From: Roridomyces roridus
Taxonomy: Eukaryota; Basidiomycota; Agaricomycetes; Agaricales; Mycenaceae
DNA: 64,000 bases
Assembly (NCBI GenBank): GCA_029378245.1
Contig: JARKIF010000038.1
Coordinates: forward strand, 1 to 64,000
Direction: 5' to 3'
Part shown: positions 46,248 to 56,528 of the stretch, piece after piece
How positions within the stretch are numbered: the stretch's first letter is position 1
How the letters are laid out: each line of letters opens with the position of its first letter
Notes under the pieces: generated by a model
Databases searched by the model: none
Told to the model about the DNA's origin: nothing
Seen by the model: the letters and a program-made list of their open reading frames with translations, nothing else
Translations under genes and position numbers: made by a program

Positions 46248-46651
46248 TTAAATTTCTGTTCGCCGAATAAGTATTATGGGGGTGGGGGTGAGGGAGAGAT
46301 GGTGGGGAGGCCACATCCGGGTCGTTCGCGCTATTTGAGGCTGATCTCATCCCGTGTGTGTTTCTGTTCAACTGTGCATGACGGGGAAATCAGGGGCGCT
46401 ACTTCATAGCAACGTCTTCCATCCGTTTTGATGGATAGTATACAGGACTCATTCATGGAGGACGCGAGTTCTTTTGATGAAAGAAATGTGACTTTTGGGG
46501 AACAAGTCTCAGTCTGGCACAGTTCAACACGAAATTCAACCACGGATCACGGCCCATGCAACCGAATGATGAACATCAAGATTTCATTGCCGACTAAATT
46601 TGTGTAGAAATCTGAATTAAAAGCGCCCCACGGGGAAACAACAGATGAATG
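46248..46651. repeat. 5' flank of paralog C with duplicated sequence
   Basis: Bases 46380-46605 resemble the 3' flank of paralog B (44580-44875) in the same orientation. No gene is seen. Confidence 0.55.
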
Positions 46652-47796
46652 CTAGACCTCATTCACGATACCACCACCCCGTCGACCCAACTCGGCACCC
46701 AGCACTCGATACTCCGGGCAATTCCCCTGCAACCACTCCAAATCCCAGTTCGACGCGTCCAACACCACCCGCCTGAGTGCGCTAAACGCCGGCCCCATAA
46801 AAAGCCGAAAGTGCGCGTCTGCGAAATGGCAGAGGCCCTTGATGGGCGAACAAAGCCGCACGCATTCGAGGGTCTCCGGCTTCCTGAACTCGGAGTAATC
46901 GATGCGGCTGCGCACGTCGTATTGCAGCTCGCATAGATTCGGGAAGAGTTCGAAGATTGCCGAGAAGGGGACCTCGTCCGTTGCGGGCTCCGGCAGAAGC
47001 TTGAGAGTGCGTAGGGAGGGGAAGGGTGTGACATCCCCCGTTTTAATGTGGTGCGATGCGATGGCGAGGGAAGTGAGTCGCGGAAGGTGCTCGTTTCCGC
47101 GCGCGAAAAAAGGTTGCACGTAGAATGACCGGATATGCGAGAGGGAGAGGGACGTCAAATTTGGGAGGGGTGGGACGAACAGCATATCGCAGTGTGTGAA
47201 GCAGCAGGTGGTGGTGGAGAGCGATAGGTGTGAGAGGTTCGGAGACGCCTCGAGCAGGCGGTTCAGGATGTACCACCTATACTGCATGTCCTCGGTTTGA
47301 ACCCAATGCAGAGCGCGCATGTTTTCCATGGAAGGCTGCGCGGCGGTGTCGAAGGGTCGGGCACGATTCTTAAACCCGGGGTGGACGATGAGTGCGACTT
47401 GTCGGCAGAGTCGCAGAATCACGTCATTGTGGTCCAGCCTCGTAGTCGACAGGCGTATCCGCCTCACGAGACGCGCGGTGTCGGGCTGTGCGACGGCGGC
47501 AGCTAGTGAATCGAAGTGGCCGTTCACCCATACGTTCTCGTATAGTAGATGATGTGCTAGAGCGTTCCAGGACCGGCAGACTTGCACTAGATGGCAGACA
47601 GCCTTGAGACGGCTGAGTCAGGCATGCGGATTGGCTCAAACATGGCACGCACGTGAAGATATCCCTGCATCTCGCCAACAGCCAAGGGGTTGGTGGAAGC
47701 CAGGTCATAGCTCGGCGCTATATCCGGCAGAGCCATCCGATGTATGTGCATCCAAAGTTCAGCGGGCAGCGCTGGGAGCGAGGTAGTTGTCATCAT
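46652..47796 (-). CDS. F-box/LRR-like protein 6
   Basis: Exon 1 is 47796-47653, exon 2 is 47602-46652, with a 50-nt GTGCGT...AAG intron in phase 0 after GYLH; 364 aa. The F-box-like halves are LPAELWMHIHRMALPDI and LVQVCRSWNALAHHLL. Leucine-rich segments follow (RLVRRIRLSTTRLDHN, NLSHLSLSTTTC, NLTSLSLSHIRSFYV, NLCELQYDVRSRI, RRVVLDASNWDL). It starts MMTTTS; either Met is possible. Closest paralog is gene 5, 9 kb away on the opposite strand, with the type I membrane-protein cluster lying between them. Intact; substrate unknown. Confidence 0.88.
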
Positions 47797-47843
47797 CGGA
47801 AGGCAAGAGAGAAGACAAAGTAGGGACAGAGACGTCGAGCAGA

Positions 47844-47849
47844 CTTATA
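47844..47849 (-). promoter_or_regulatory. TATA box of F-box gene 6
   Basis: TATAAG on the minus strand, about 50 nt upstream of the ATG. Confidence 0.55.
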
Positions 47850-49373
47850 GGCACGGAAGTATCGTCATCTCCGCGCCGCCATCCCCGATATGGCCCTTGA
47901 AGCCGGCCCCGCAGCGGTGTCCGAGCCCGAGGTTCCGAGAGCCGAAATGGAAAGCAGGAGCTAGTTGAAGAAATTGCGGCCATTCCGGCTCAGTATTGAC
48001 TAAGTGAAGTGCAAGGGTTGAGATGATGGTGGTCAGAACCAAGAGCGAAAATTTGCGCTTGCTTGTTTCTTGATTGTGTTCAAATCAACTTTTGATATAA
48101 AATCTTGCCTTTCGATTCTTGTGCGATACTCATCGACAACTCTCAAGATTTTCGCCCTTTCCAGGCGGATTGTCGAGGTTCGGCATCAAGAGTATAGTCT
48201 CCTGACACGCTTCTCCCAAGTTTTCTCATCGGAGGAATCGAGCTTCCCCAAGATCAAGCGGCTTGCTGAATCCAAGCTGGTTCAACGTTAGCGGTCTACC
48301 GGATCCCGTGGTCGGGCTATTCTTTGGCATGTGCCAAGGACTCTCGGTTCACGAACGTAAAACGCAAATAGCAATGCCATTCACTACCATGTTACGTTTC
48401 AGTGCGGATTATCCTGGTTCAGATCGAGGTTCTTCCTGATACGATGGGACCGGAGTGTCTGTCTCGAACAGCCATCCGATTGCCAGTTGGGCTTCGGAAG
48501 TGTATTACCGGTCGTAGTATGACGAAGGGTCGCCACACCCCACACGATACCGATCGACAACTGCTCGTCCCAGAAACGCTTGACCGCTTCTCTTGTCTTG
48601 TTCAGGTTGATCGTCGATGAATTGATGCCGGTGTTCGGCTCTTCAGTATCAGGGGCCGACGTCCCTGGACACTACGCAGTAACAAGTTGACCTCGCTGGA
48701 GGAGGCGAGCTTCGCCAGCTGATCCGCTTGCTGTACCCCTTGAACGCCTCCAAAGCTGGTAGGCTCTCCATCTGCAGTGGTTCAACTCCAGGTCGGCTAT
48801 GTATGGCTTGTTCGCAACTCATAGTTTTTGATTCCGGGACTCTCGGCGTACCATTGTCCGACTTCAAGTCAATTCCATAGGAGATTGCACATCGCTGGCC
48901 CAGTCGGTGGAATGAACAGATATCAATGCCGTTTGTTATCAGTACTTCAGTTCGCATATATGTGTACTACATAGGCGGGAGGTCTTGGTTCGAATCTAGG
49001 TGGTTCCTTATAAATCCGGGGCAGCGGACATGCTGTTTTTGTTAGTCTCTCGTAGACAGACGCAATAACACTTTGATCTCGTACCTCGATCGTGTTAGAA
49101 GCTGTATGTATGTTTTTGTTCCTTCGGCCAGCCAAGTTGTAGTTTCCGAGAACAAATGGACCACTTGGACTTCGGAAGTGCAATAGTGACAGTTGCCCAG
49201 GGTGGCAGGTACTAGATAATTGTCCAGTTAGACTGTCAGAGCATGAATACTGAGTAAGTACTTGTGTTGATTGATTCATCTTGGCGACGAGTCCAGGCTG
49301 GGAGCTACCGTGGTATAGGGAGCCTGGTAAAACACTTTTCAGGCGATGACTTTGACTTGCGTTTTGACTGAGG
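47850..49373 (+). repeat. Gene-free stretch with tRNA-like relics
   Basis: No protein gene is seen. B-box-like words occur at 48416 (GGTTCAGATC), 48779 (GGTTCAACTCC, T5 run at 48825) and 48987 (GGTTCGAATCT, T5 run at 49036). The last two have the layout B box, 30-40 nt, T run seen in the array at 61.5-63.6 kb. No matching 5' tRNA halves are found. Confidence 0.5.
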
Positions 49374-49393
49374 GTAGGTAGGTAGGTAGGTAG
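49374..49393 (+). repeat. GGTA microsatellite
   Basis: Five tandem copies of GGTA. Confidence 0.8.
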
Positions 49394-49399
49394 TATTAC

Positions 49400-50115
49400 A
49401 CGGCACGGTCCGAACATCGAACGCCGGTTTCCAGGGATTCTCCCGGTGTACAAAGCAAGTAAAATTACACCATCGCCCCTGGACCTCCCAACGCCAACTA
49501 AACCCCATAACCCAGATCCCACGGGTTACCCCGTGCCCCAGGGTAGAGCCCAGCCAACGAAGAAAGGCATACAGTCAAACCTGAATGATATCAATGCTCT
49601 CAAGTGTGTGAACTTCTTGCTTGACACCCATAACCAATTGACCAATGACCAGACCACCTCGTATCACGACTTGGAGTCCAGCAGCAGTGGGCAAGACCAA
49701 AAGGTTAGTACTTTCCGTGGTTTTCAACTTTGCTTTTTCAGTCTCATTCGCATTTTGCCATGCACTCAAATGTGGTGAGAGTCAAGGAACTGGAAATGAG
49801 AAATTGAACTTTTGGTCACCACGACATGTGTCCACAAGAAGTCAACAACAATGAGCAGTACAATGATCCAGGCTCAACAATGCAGCCACAAGCATCCAGC
49901 GGCATGAGCAGAATTCATCCCCGTGTTGACTTGGATTACTTCACAACTCTGACTGTGATGAATTATAGGACCTCCCTGTCTCATTTGCAGATAAGAGAAT
50001 CATCCAATGCTCACAGAAATGTTTTGTGTTCAAAGTTTGCGGTCAACTAACAGGCTGTGAGTGAATTCTCCGTCTGCTCACCATTTGCATATGGTACTTG
50101 CTTATCATACTGAGG
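49400..50115 (+). other. Left part of a locus split by the retrotransposon, possible gene remnant
   Basis: AT-rich phrases such as NFLLDTHNQLTNDQTTS and HPRVDLDYFTTLTVMNY suggest old coding sequence with introns. A possible continuation lies to the right of the element (59270-59468, VPWGSAPVVPWLPPQDEDH). The gene is not recognised and may have been dead before the insertion. Confidence 0.3.
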
Positions 50116-50120
50116 TATGG

Positions 50121-50654
50121 TGTTACGATCCGATTCCAAAAGGCAAGTCCGGAGTAGAAGCCGGAACTCCGGTAGTGACCGGAGTTGGAAGGAGTCGACC
50201 GGAGGAGCGATCTAAGAGCACCACAGAGGAGTAGGGTGTCAAAGACGTCTTGCTATGTTGATAGGAAGGGAAGGAGTAGGAACCAGCCAAGACGAGTAGT
50301 CAAGAACGTCAATTATCAACCAAGGTTGAATACAGATAAGGAAAGTCTTATATACGAGTAAGTAGAGATATATGTCAATACCACGGATCAGTAATGGAAA
50401 CGGACTTATGCGGCTATGTGGATATAAGCTGATTAAGTCCGCACGGAATGATCAAGTGGATATCCTGATGAATACCAAGTCCGGGGGAAACGCTCAGATA
50501 CCTTCATCGCGTGAAAACCCGAGTACCCGGATAGAACCGAGGAGCGCGTGATGCGCTTCGACGTCGGGAGGCATCCCGACGTGACCGGAGTTGAGTACCG
50601 GAGTTGAGTACCGGAGTTGAGGTACCGGAGTTGGTGTTGGAACGGGACATAACA
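50121..50654 (-). repeat. 3' LTR
   Basis: 534 bp, adjacent to the purine-rich tract. It differs from the 5' LTR by eye at two positions: GATCTAAG for GACCTAAG, and ATCAACC for ATCAACT. Confidence 0.93.
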
Positions 50655-50800
50655 GTATCCCCCTCTTAGGCTCTTGCCCTCAAGAGCCCAAGAGAATGGT
50701 AGAAATGATTGCCGGTAGCCGAATGAATTGCCGGAACCGAACAAAGAAAGTTTGGCGAAGTTTGTTCCGGATCAATTTTCTCTCTTTGACTCATACCACC

Positions 50801-52440
50801 ATGTCGACCCACTCGCGCCACTCCCTGCCCTCTCATCGCGATGACAAAGACAAGGACAAGAAAAACCAAGCCCCGACCCCGGACCCGGAGGACGACGACG
50901 AGGTCTCGCCGGAGACCATTGCGAAGCTGGAGGAGGCGCTGGCCAAGGCGAAGGAAAAGGCAGCGAAGGCGAAGGAGGCGAAGAAGGCCAAGGAGGAGAG
51001 GTTGGCGGCTGAGAGAGAGGCGGAGGAACGAAGGAAGGCGGAGTTGGCGATGGAGGCTGAGAGACGCGAGCGTCTCGTGAATGAAGTGGCGCGGAGGCGC
51101 GACCTCAATCAAGAGCTCTGGGAGGAAGCCGAAGGACTCGCTCTGGAACGACACGCCCCTCGCCACCAACCCCCTAACCCCCGCGACCTCATGACCCAGG
51201 GTACTGCCAAGGTCCCCCTTCACTTTTTCATCGACCTCGCCTACTATGCCAAGATCGGCCGGGATTACGTCATCCACGAGGACGAAGATCGTCAGCCCTC
51301 GACGCCTGGAGAGGACGATTACGCGGGGATCGAGTGGGATGAAGAGGAGGAGAAGGTCGAGGAAGTGATGGAACCGGAGCCGGAGCCGGAGGTGGAGGTG
51401 GCTGTCGTCGACGAAGACAAAGACGACGCGAAGCCGTTGTCGCGGAGGAAGAAGCCGAGGAAGGATAAGGGGAAGGCTCGCGCGAAGACGCCGGAGGTGG
51501 TGGATTCCGTCGCTGGAGACGACGAGGAAAACGAAGGTGAGTGATTTTCCTTCGTTTTAATTTTACTCATCTTCTCTTTTCAGCTTGTGACAACTGTCGG
51601 CGCCTCGGAGCGGCCTGCGTCAACTCCGGCGGAGTCAAGGCTCGCGCCTGCGATTTGTGCCGGCAGAAGCGGATCGCGTGCAGAAGGACGGATGGACCAC
51701 CACCACCACCTCCCAAGCGTGGGAAAAAACAAAACGTCACCATCCGAAAACCCCGCACCTCTCCCTTCGTCCCCTCCACTCTCGTCTCCGTCACGCCCAA
51801 ACGTGGGCGTGCTCAATCGTCCTCCATCTCGGTCTCGCCTCCCCCCGTGCCTGTCAAGAGGCCTCGTATTGCTCGTCGAGTCGTTGAAGACGACAACGAC
51901 TTGATGGATTTCGGCGACGAGCCGAAAGACGTCGTTCCCGCGCCTCCCATCGACCCTCGCCCCGTAACTCCGGATCGTGTCTCAGACGATTGGGACAACG
52001 ACCATGGGAATTCGATGTACGAGGAAGCCGAGGATGCGGATGCCAGAGAGGCTCGGAGGCAGGCGGAGCAGGATCGACGCCAACGCATCTTTGAGGAAGA
52101 GCTGGAGGCGTGGAAGGCGAGGCAGGGAGGAGAGGAGTCGGTTGGATATGAAGACGAAGAGGAGTGGACTGGGATCCAGATGGACGCTGAGGCGGAGGAG
52201 CCTGAGGGGTCCGGAATGGAGTTGGAGGATGGGGATGTTGAAGGTATGGTCGACATGAACGTCGATCCGGAGGAGTATGAGGTGAAGGGACCGGAGGGGG
52301 CTAAGGAGCCCTTGTTCTTGCCGGGGGATGACGACGAGAAGTCGGAGGAGGAAATGATTCCACCGGTGGAGACCGAGCCCGAGATCGCGTCGAGTCCGGA
52401 TACGGCGAAGAACGGTGACGACGAATTGGCGGAGGATTGA
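50801..52440 (+). CDS. Antisense accessory gene of the retrotransposon: coiled-coil, zinc-cluster-like protein
   Basis: Lies inside the element between pol and the 3' LTR but on the opposite strand. Exon 1 is 50801-51536, exon 2 is 51584-52440, with a 47-nt GTGAGT...CAG intron; 530 aa. The ATG at 50801 has a good context (ACCACCATGT); an in-frame ATG at 50696 is less likely. Residues 38-110 are a charged, Ala/Glu/Lys-rich coiled coil. Right after the intron, residues 247-278 have six cysteines spaced C-x2-C-x6-C-x10-C-x2-C-x6-C (CDNCRRLGAAC and CDLCRQKRIAC), the spacing of fungal Zn2Cys6 DNA-binding clusters. A basic stretch (KRGKKQNVTIRKPR) follows, then a long acidic tail. It may regulate the element or bind host DNA; this is inference. 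Transcription probably starts in or near the 3' LTR. Confidence 0.8.
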
Positions 52441-52580
52441 CATTGTAGATAGTCGCCGGATTCGTAAAAAACGAACGTTTGTATAAGTAGAGGCAAAATG
52501 TAAATAGATTTTGATGAACGAACGTTTACCCGGCCGAGGTATTGAACCTGAAATTGGAAGGCTCGGCCGGGGTTTGACAA

Positions 52581-55500
52581 TTAGGTTTGTAACGGGCCAG
52601 GCTTGTCGGGATATCGGCGATGGAAGTCTTCCAACGCCTCACCTGCCTGTATGTCGTCTGCTCCAACCCATGTGAATTGTTCATCCATGTTCTCGTAGCC
52701 CATCCATTCGACCAAGTACCGGAGTTTAATCCGGTACCTCCGGTCGAGCTTGGAGTCAACGATTTGTTTGACCTCGAAATGCTCTTCGCCGTCGACCTCT
52801 ACCGGAGGTGGTGGAGGGATTTCTCGACCGGGGAAGGGATTCCGGAAGTGGGGTTCGAGTTGAGAAACATGGAAAACTGGGTGAACTTGGGACAGATTTT
52901 TTGGAAGTCGCACCTGGAATGAGGCAGCGCTAGGTTTTCCAATAACCTCGTACGGACCGATGTGCGTCTCCGAGAACTTCGGAGTTGGACGCTTGGTCTT
53001 GATGTACTTGGTGGAAATGAACACCTCATCGCCGACTTTGATGTCCGGATGTTGAATGCGTTTCCGGTCCGCCGTTTCCTTGTAAGTACTTTGTGCAGAC
53101 CGGATTTGGTCCCGGAGGAACTCGTGGAGTTCGTTGAGATTGACCACGAAGTCGCGAGCGTATGTGTTGGCGACGTTGAGTTCTGGATGGACGGACAGGA
53201 GGGGATCGTAGCCTTTATTCGCGAAGAACGGGGTAATGCCTGTGGAGGCGTTAGGAGCGTTGTTCAACGAGAATTCGGCAAGAGGAAGGAGTGTATCCCA
53301 ATCATCCTGTTGGTAAGAGCAGTAATTGCGGATGTACTGCTCGACCGTCTGGTTCATCCGTTCCGTTTGACCATCAGCTTCCGGATGGTAACCCGAAGTA
53401 TAATGGATCTTCATGTCGAGGAGTTCGCCCAAAGAACGAAAGAAGGAAGAAATGAATTCGGAACCCCGGTCACAAGTGACGTGTGCCGGAACTCCGTGTT
53501 TGGAGAAAACGTGAATGAGGAACATCCGGGCGAGTTTCGGAGAGTCGATGTGAACGTCGCAGGGAATGAGGATAACCTGCTTCGAAGCACGATCAACGAT
53601 CACAAGAATACAATCGTACTCGCCGGAGGCCGGAAGTTGCTCGATGAAGTCCATGGATATCGAATGCCATGGACGAAGAGGCACTGGGAGGGGTTTCAGG
53701 AGACCGTAAGGACGGTGCCTGGGCTTCTTGTTCCTCGCACACGTGACGCAGGACTTGACATAGTCTTTGACGAAGTCGCGACAATTTGGCCAAGTGAATT
53801 CCTTCCGGATCAGAGCCAGCGTCCTGTTCTGTCCGAAGTGACCAGCAAGAATATGATCATGCTTAAACTGGCAAACACGTACACGGAGCTCCGGTGAAGA
53901 ACCGGAGCATGAGGGAACATAGATTCGTCCGTCTAAGCGGAGTAAGCCAGCCTCGTCTGTCGTCCAGCGAGGGTTGGTGCCGGTTTTAGCGAGTTCCAGA
54001 CCCGCAAGGGCGTGAGGATCGTCGGAGAGATGAGTCCGGATGTCGGAGTAGAGCTTCTCGACGTCCAAAACGACCGATGACCGGAGTACGATTTCTTCAA
54101 GAAATGTCGCCCGGAGTGACGCGGAGAGGTGTTCGGAGGTGAAAATTGGCCGAAAATTTTGCGGATTGGCCTGAACATAATCCCTATCCCCCTCTTTAGC
54201 ATAGACGTCCCATCGTCTAGTTAACGCGTCAGGTTTTCCCCCAAGCCGTCCAGGACGGAACCGGATGAGCATATTAAACGCGGAGAGTTTCTCTGACCAG
54301 CGAACCTGTCGACGGGTAAGCGTCTTTGTGGTAGCAAAATACTCCAGGTTCTTGTGGTCGGTGACAACATCCACTGTAAGAGGAGCTCCTTCGAGGTATT
54401 GGCGCCAATGCTCGAAAGCGTCGAAGATGGCGAGGAGTTCCTTGTCGTGGGTGTCGTAGTTGAGCTCTGCGTTCTGCAGAGTCCGGCTCCGGAATGCGAG
54501 GGGATGGATGTCGCCGTCGTCTCCTTGAATTGATAGGATGGAGGCGATAGTGTAGTCCGAAGCGTCCGTTTCGACCGTAAGTTGACGGCCGGGAACCCAG
54601 TGATGGAGAACCGGAGCTTCGGTGAAAGCCCTCTTGAGCGTCTCAAACGCGTCTTGGCAGATGGAGGTCCAGTCCCACTTCAAACCCTTACGCGTGAGGC
54701 GTGTCAGGGCGACCGTGATACCGGAGTAATTCCAGATGAATCTACGGTAGAAGTTGCAAAAGCCAAGGAAAGACTGAACGTCCTTAACTTTGCGTGGGAC
54801 CGGCCATTCCATTATCGCCGCAATCTTCTCCTCGGCCATCCGGAATCCATCTGGAGAGAGAATATAGCCGAGGTACTCGCACGTTGTTACTCCGAACTCG
54901 CATTTGGGGAGTTTGCAGTACAAACCGGAGGCCCGGAGGCGCCGGAGTACTTCCCGTACGTGCGCTGTGTGCTGAGTTTCGTCTCCGGAGTAAACCAGAA
55001 TGTCATCCAAATAGACAACGACGTAAACGTCAAGCAAGTCCGCGAACAGGCTATTCAGGAAGCGCTGAAAAGCCGCCGGAGCGTTAGATAAACCCTCCGG
55101 TACGACTCTGAAGTTGAAAGAGCCGTAGCGAGTCCGAAATGCAGTTTTGGACTCATCGTCCTCAGCAACTCGGAGAAGATGGTAAGCGTGCCGAAGATCA
55201 AGTTTGGTATAGATACGCGCCTTTCCCGGAGCATCCAAGAGGTCAGCAATCAATGGAAGAGGATAACGATCCTTCTTCGTGATGCGGTTGAGACCTCTGT
55301 AATCGACACAGAGTCGGAGCGAACCATCCTTCTTCTTGGCGAAAAGGATAGGAGCTCCATGATTCGACCGGGACGGGTAAATAAACCCGGAGCGAATATT
55401 CTTGTCGATGAACTCGCGGAGTGCAGCGAGCTCGGATTGCGAAAGGGAGTAGACGTGCCCGACCAGAGGGACTTCGCCGTCGATCGTTTCGATCTTGAGA

Positions 55501-56528
55501 TCGTATTCGCGGTGAGGAGGAAGGTTGTACGCTTCCTGCTCTGAAAATACGTCAGCGAAGTCATGGTACTCCGAAGGAATTTTAGACAGGTCCGGATCCT
55601 CTAGGGAACCGGACTTGGCAGTAACTTCTTCCTTTGGTTGGGCCTGCATCGTAAACTGCTGGACGTCCTTATCTTTGAGGATAGAACGGTAAGCTGCAGC
55701 AGAGACCAGAGAGATTTTTGGTGGAGTAATGAATGGACGAGGCTCGGTGGCCTCGGAATGTTGCTCTGAAGGAGCTGTGGTCGATGGCGGCGATGTCGGA
55801 GTCGGGACCGGAGTTGGGGTCCCAGAACCGGAGGAGAGAGACTCGACCGGAGTTGGTGTCGACACAAGATTCCCATTGGATGTGGTCCGGAAAGCGATAC
55901 TAGCATTCTTCCAGTCAATCAACGGATTGTAGCGGTGAAGCCAGTTGTATCCGAGGACCATGTCGCAGGGAGGATCAAGACGGGTGACATAGAATTCCAT
56001 TAAATGGACGTCGCCGGAAGGAAACCGGATGAGCAGCCGGATCTGACGGTTAATGATCGAGGACGAGCCATCCAAATACCGCACCTTGACCGGAGGTACA
56101 GAATAAGGGAGATAACCCTTTTCGTCACAGAACCTGTCTGAGACGAAACAATGCGATGAACCGGAGTCCACGAGCGCATTAATGTGGGAGTTGAATCCCT
56201 CGGCAAGTTGCCTCGATACATCGGACGAGCCTAGGGTTACGCCTAGTTCACGCTCGTCCAGAGATACATAGTCCGCGCGCAGTAGAGATAGAAAAAGTAA
56301 AACGTAAAGGGCATTAGATGAAAGAGAGGAAGCGTTGAGTCGTACCTCGGGAAGATCCCCGCCGTCAACGCAGTCCGGACTGGGGATTGAGGCGGCCGGA
56401 CTGCGGCCTAATTTTTTGGCGCGGCCGGGGTTGTCGACGCAGGGGCTGCGGGAGCGGGAGTTGTAGCAGCAGGGGCCGGAGTGGTCTGAGACCCATGGCC
56501 AGCGACCGGAGTAGTCCGCTTGGGACAA
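52581..56528 (-). CDS. pol: Pol polyprotein: protease, RT, RNase H, integrase, chromodomain
   Basis: An uninterrupted 1315-codon frame. Protease active site DSGSS at 121; reverse transcriptase with CVDYRGLNRITKKD near 407 and the catalytic YLDD at 506; RNase H with TDAS at 656; integrase zinc motif with His 892/897 and Cys 927/930 (CVTC); integrase catalytic Asp 960, Asp 1020 and Glu 1056 (ADGQTE); a GPYEVIG-type domain near 1191; and a chromodomain at about 1247-1305 (EVKQIVDSK, YLVEWMGY, TWVGADDI). The 5' end overlaps gag by about 120 nt in another frame, so expression probably needs a frameshift or a processed fusion. All catalytic residues are present, so the enzyme part looks functional. 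Confidence 0.95.
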   Translation of the reverse strand: MSQADYSGRWPWVSDHSGPCCYNSRSRSPCVDNPGRAKKLGRSPAASIPSPDCVDGGDLPEVRLNASSLSSNALYVLLFLSLLRADYVSLDERELGVTLGSSDVSRQLAEGFNSHINALVDSGSSHCFVSDRFCDEKGYLPYSVPPVKVRYLDGSSSIINRQIRLLIRFPSGDVHLMEFYVTRLDPPCDMVLGYNWLHRYNPLIDWKNASIAFRTTSNGNLVSTPTPVESLSSGSGTPTPVPTPTSPPSTTAPSEQHSEATEPRPFITPPKISLVSAAAYRSILKDKDVQQFTMQAQPKEEVTAKSGSLEDPDLSKIPSEYHDFADVFSEQEAYNLPPHREYDLKIETIDGEVPLVGHVYSLSQSELAALREFIDKNIRSGFIYPSRSNHGAPILFAKKKDGSLRLCVDYRGLNRITKKDRYPLPLIADLLDAPGKARIYTKLDLRHAYHLLRVAEDDESKTAFRTRYGSFNFRVVPEGLSNAPAAFQRFLNSLFADLLDVYVVVYLDDILVYSGDETQHTAHVREVLRRLRASGLYCKLPKCEFGVTTCEYLGYILSPDGFRMAEEKIAAIMEWPVPRKVKDVQSFLGFCNFYRRFIWNYSGITVALTRLTRKGLKWDWTSICQDAFETLKRAFTEAPVLHHWVPGRQLTVETDASDYTIASILSIQGDDGDIHPLAFRSRTLQNAELNYDTHDKELLAIFDAFEHWRQYLEGAPLTVDVVTDHKNLEYFATTKTLTRRQVRWSEKLSAFNMLIRFRPGRLGGKPDALTRRWDVYAKEGDRDYVQANPQNFRPIFTSEHLSASLRATFLEEIVLRSSVVLDVEKLYSDIRTHLSDDPHALAGLELAKTGTNPRWTTDEAGLLRLDGRIYVPSCSGSSPELRVRVCQFKHDHILAGHFGQNRTLALIRKEFTWPNCRDFVKDYVKSCVTCARNKKPRHRPYGLLKPLPVPLRPWHSISMDFIEQLPASGEYDCILVIVDRASKQVILIPCDVHIDSPKLARMFLIHVFSKHGVPAHVTCDRGSEFISSFFRSLGELLDMKIHYTSGYHPEADGQTERMNQTVEQYIRNYCSYQQDDWDTLLPLAEFSLNNAPNASTGITPFFANKGYDPLLSVHPELNVANTYARDFVVNLNELHEFLRDQIRSAQSTYKETADRKRIQHPDIKVGDEVFISTKYIKTKRPTPKFSETHIGPYEVIGKPSAASFQVRLPKNLSQVHPVFHVSQLEPHFRNPFPGREIPPPPPVEVDGEEHFEVKQIVDSKLDRRYRIKLRYLVEWMGYENMDEQFTWVGADDIQAGEALEDFHRRYPDKPGPLQT

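Noticed and set aside
51813..52580. 255-codon minus frame opposite the antisense gene, as a possible pol extension
   Set aside because: Pol ends at 52581 with a stop after the chromodomain; this frame is the Ser-rich shadow of the acidic plus-strand protein.
52962..53897. 311-codon plus frame within pol
   Set aside because: Antisense shadow of the integrase region, no start context or family match.
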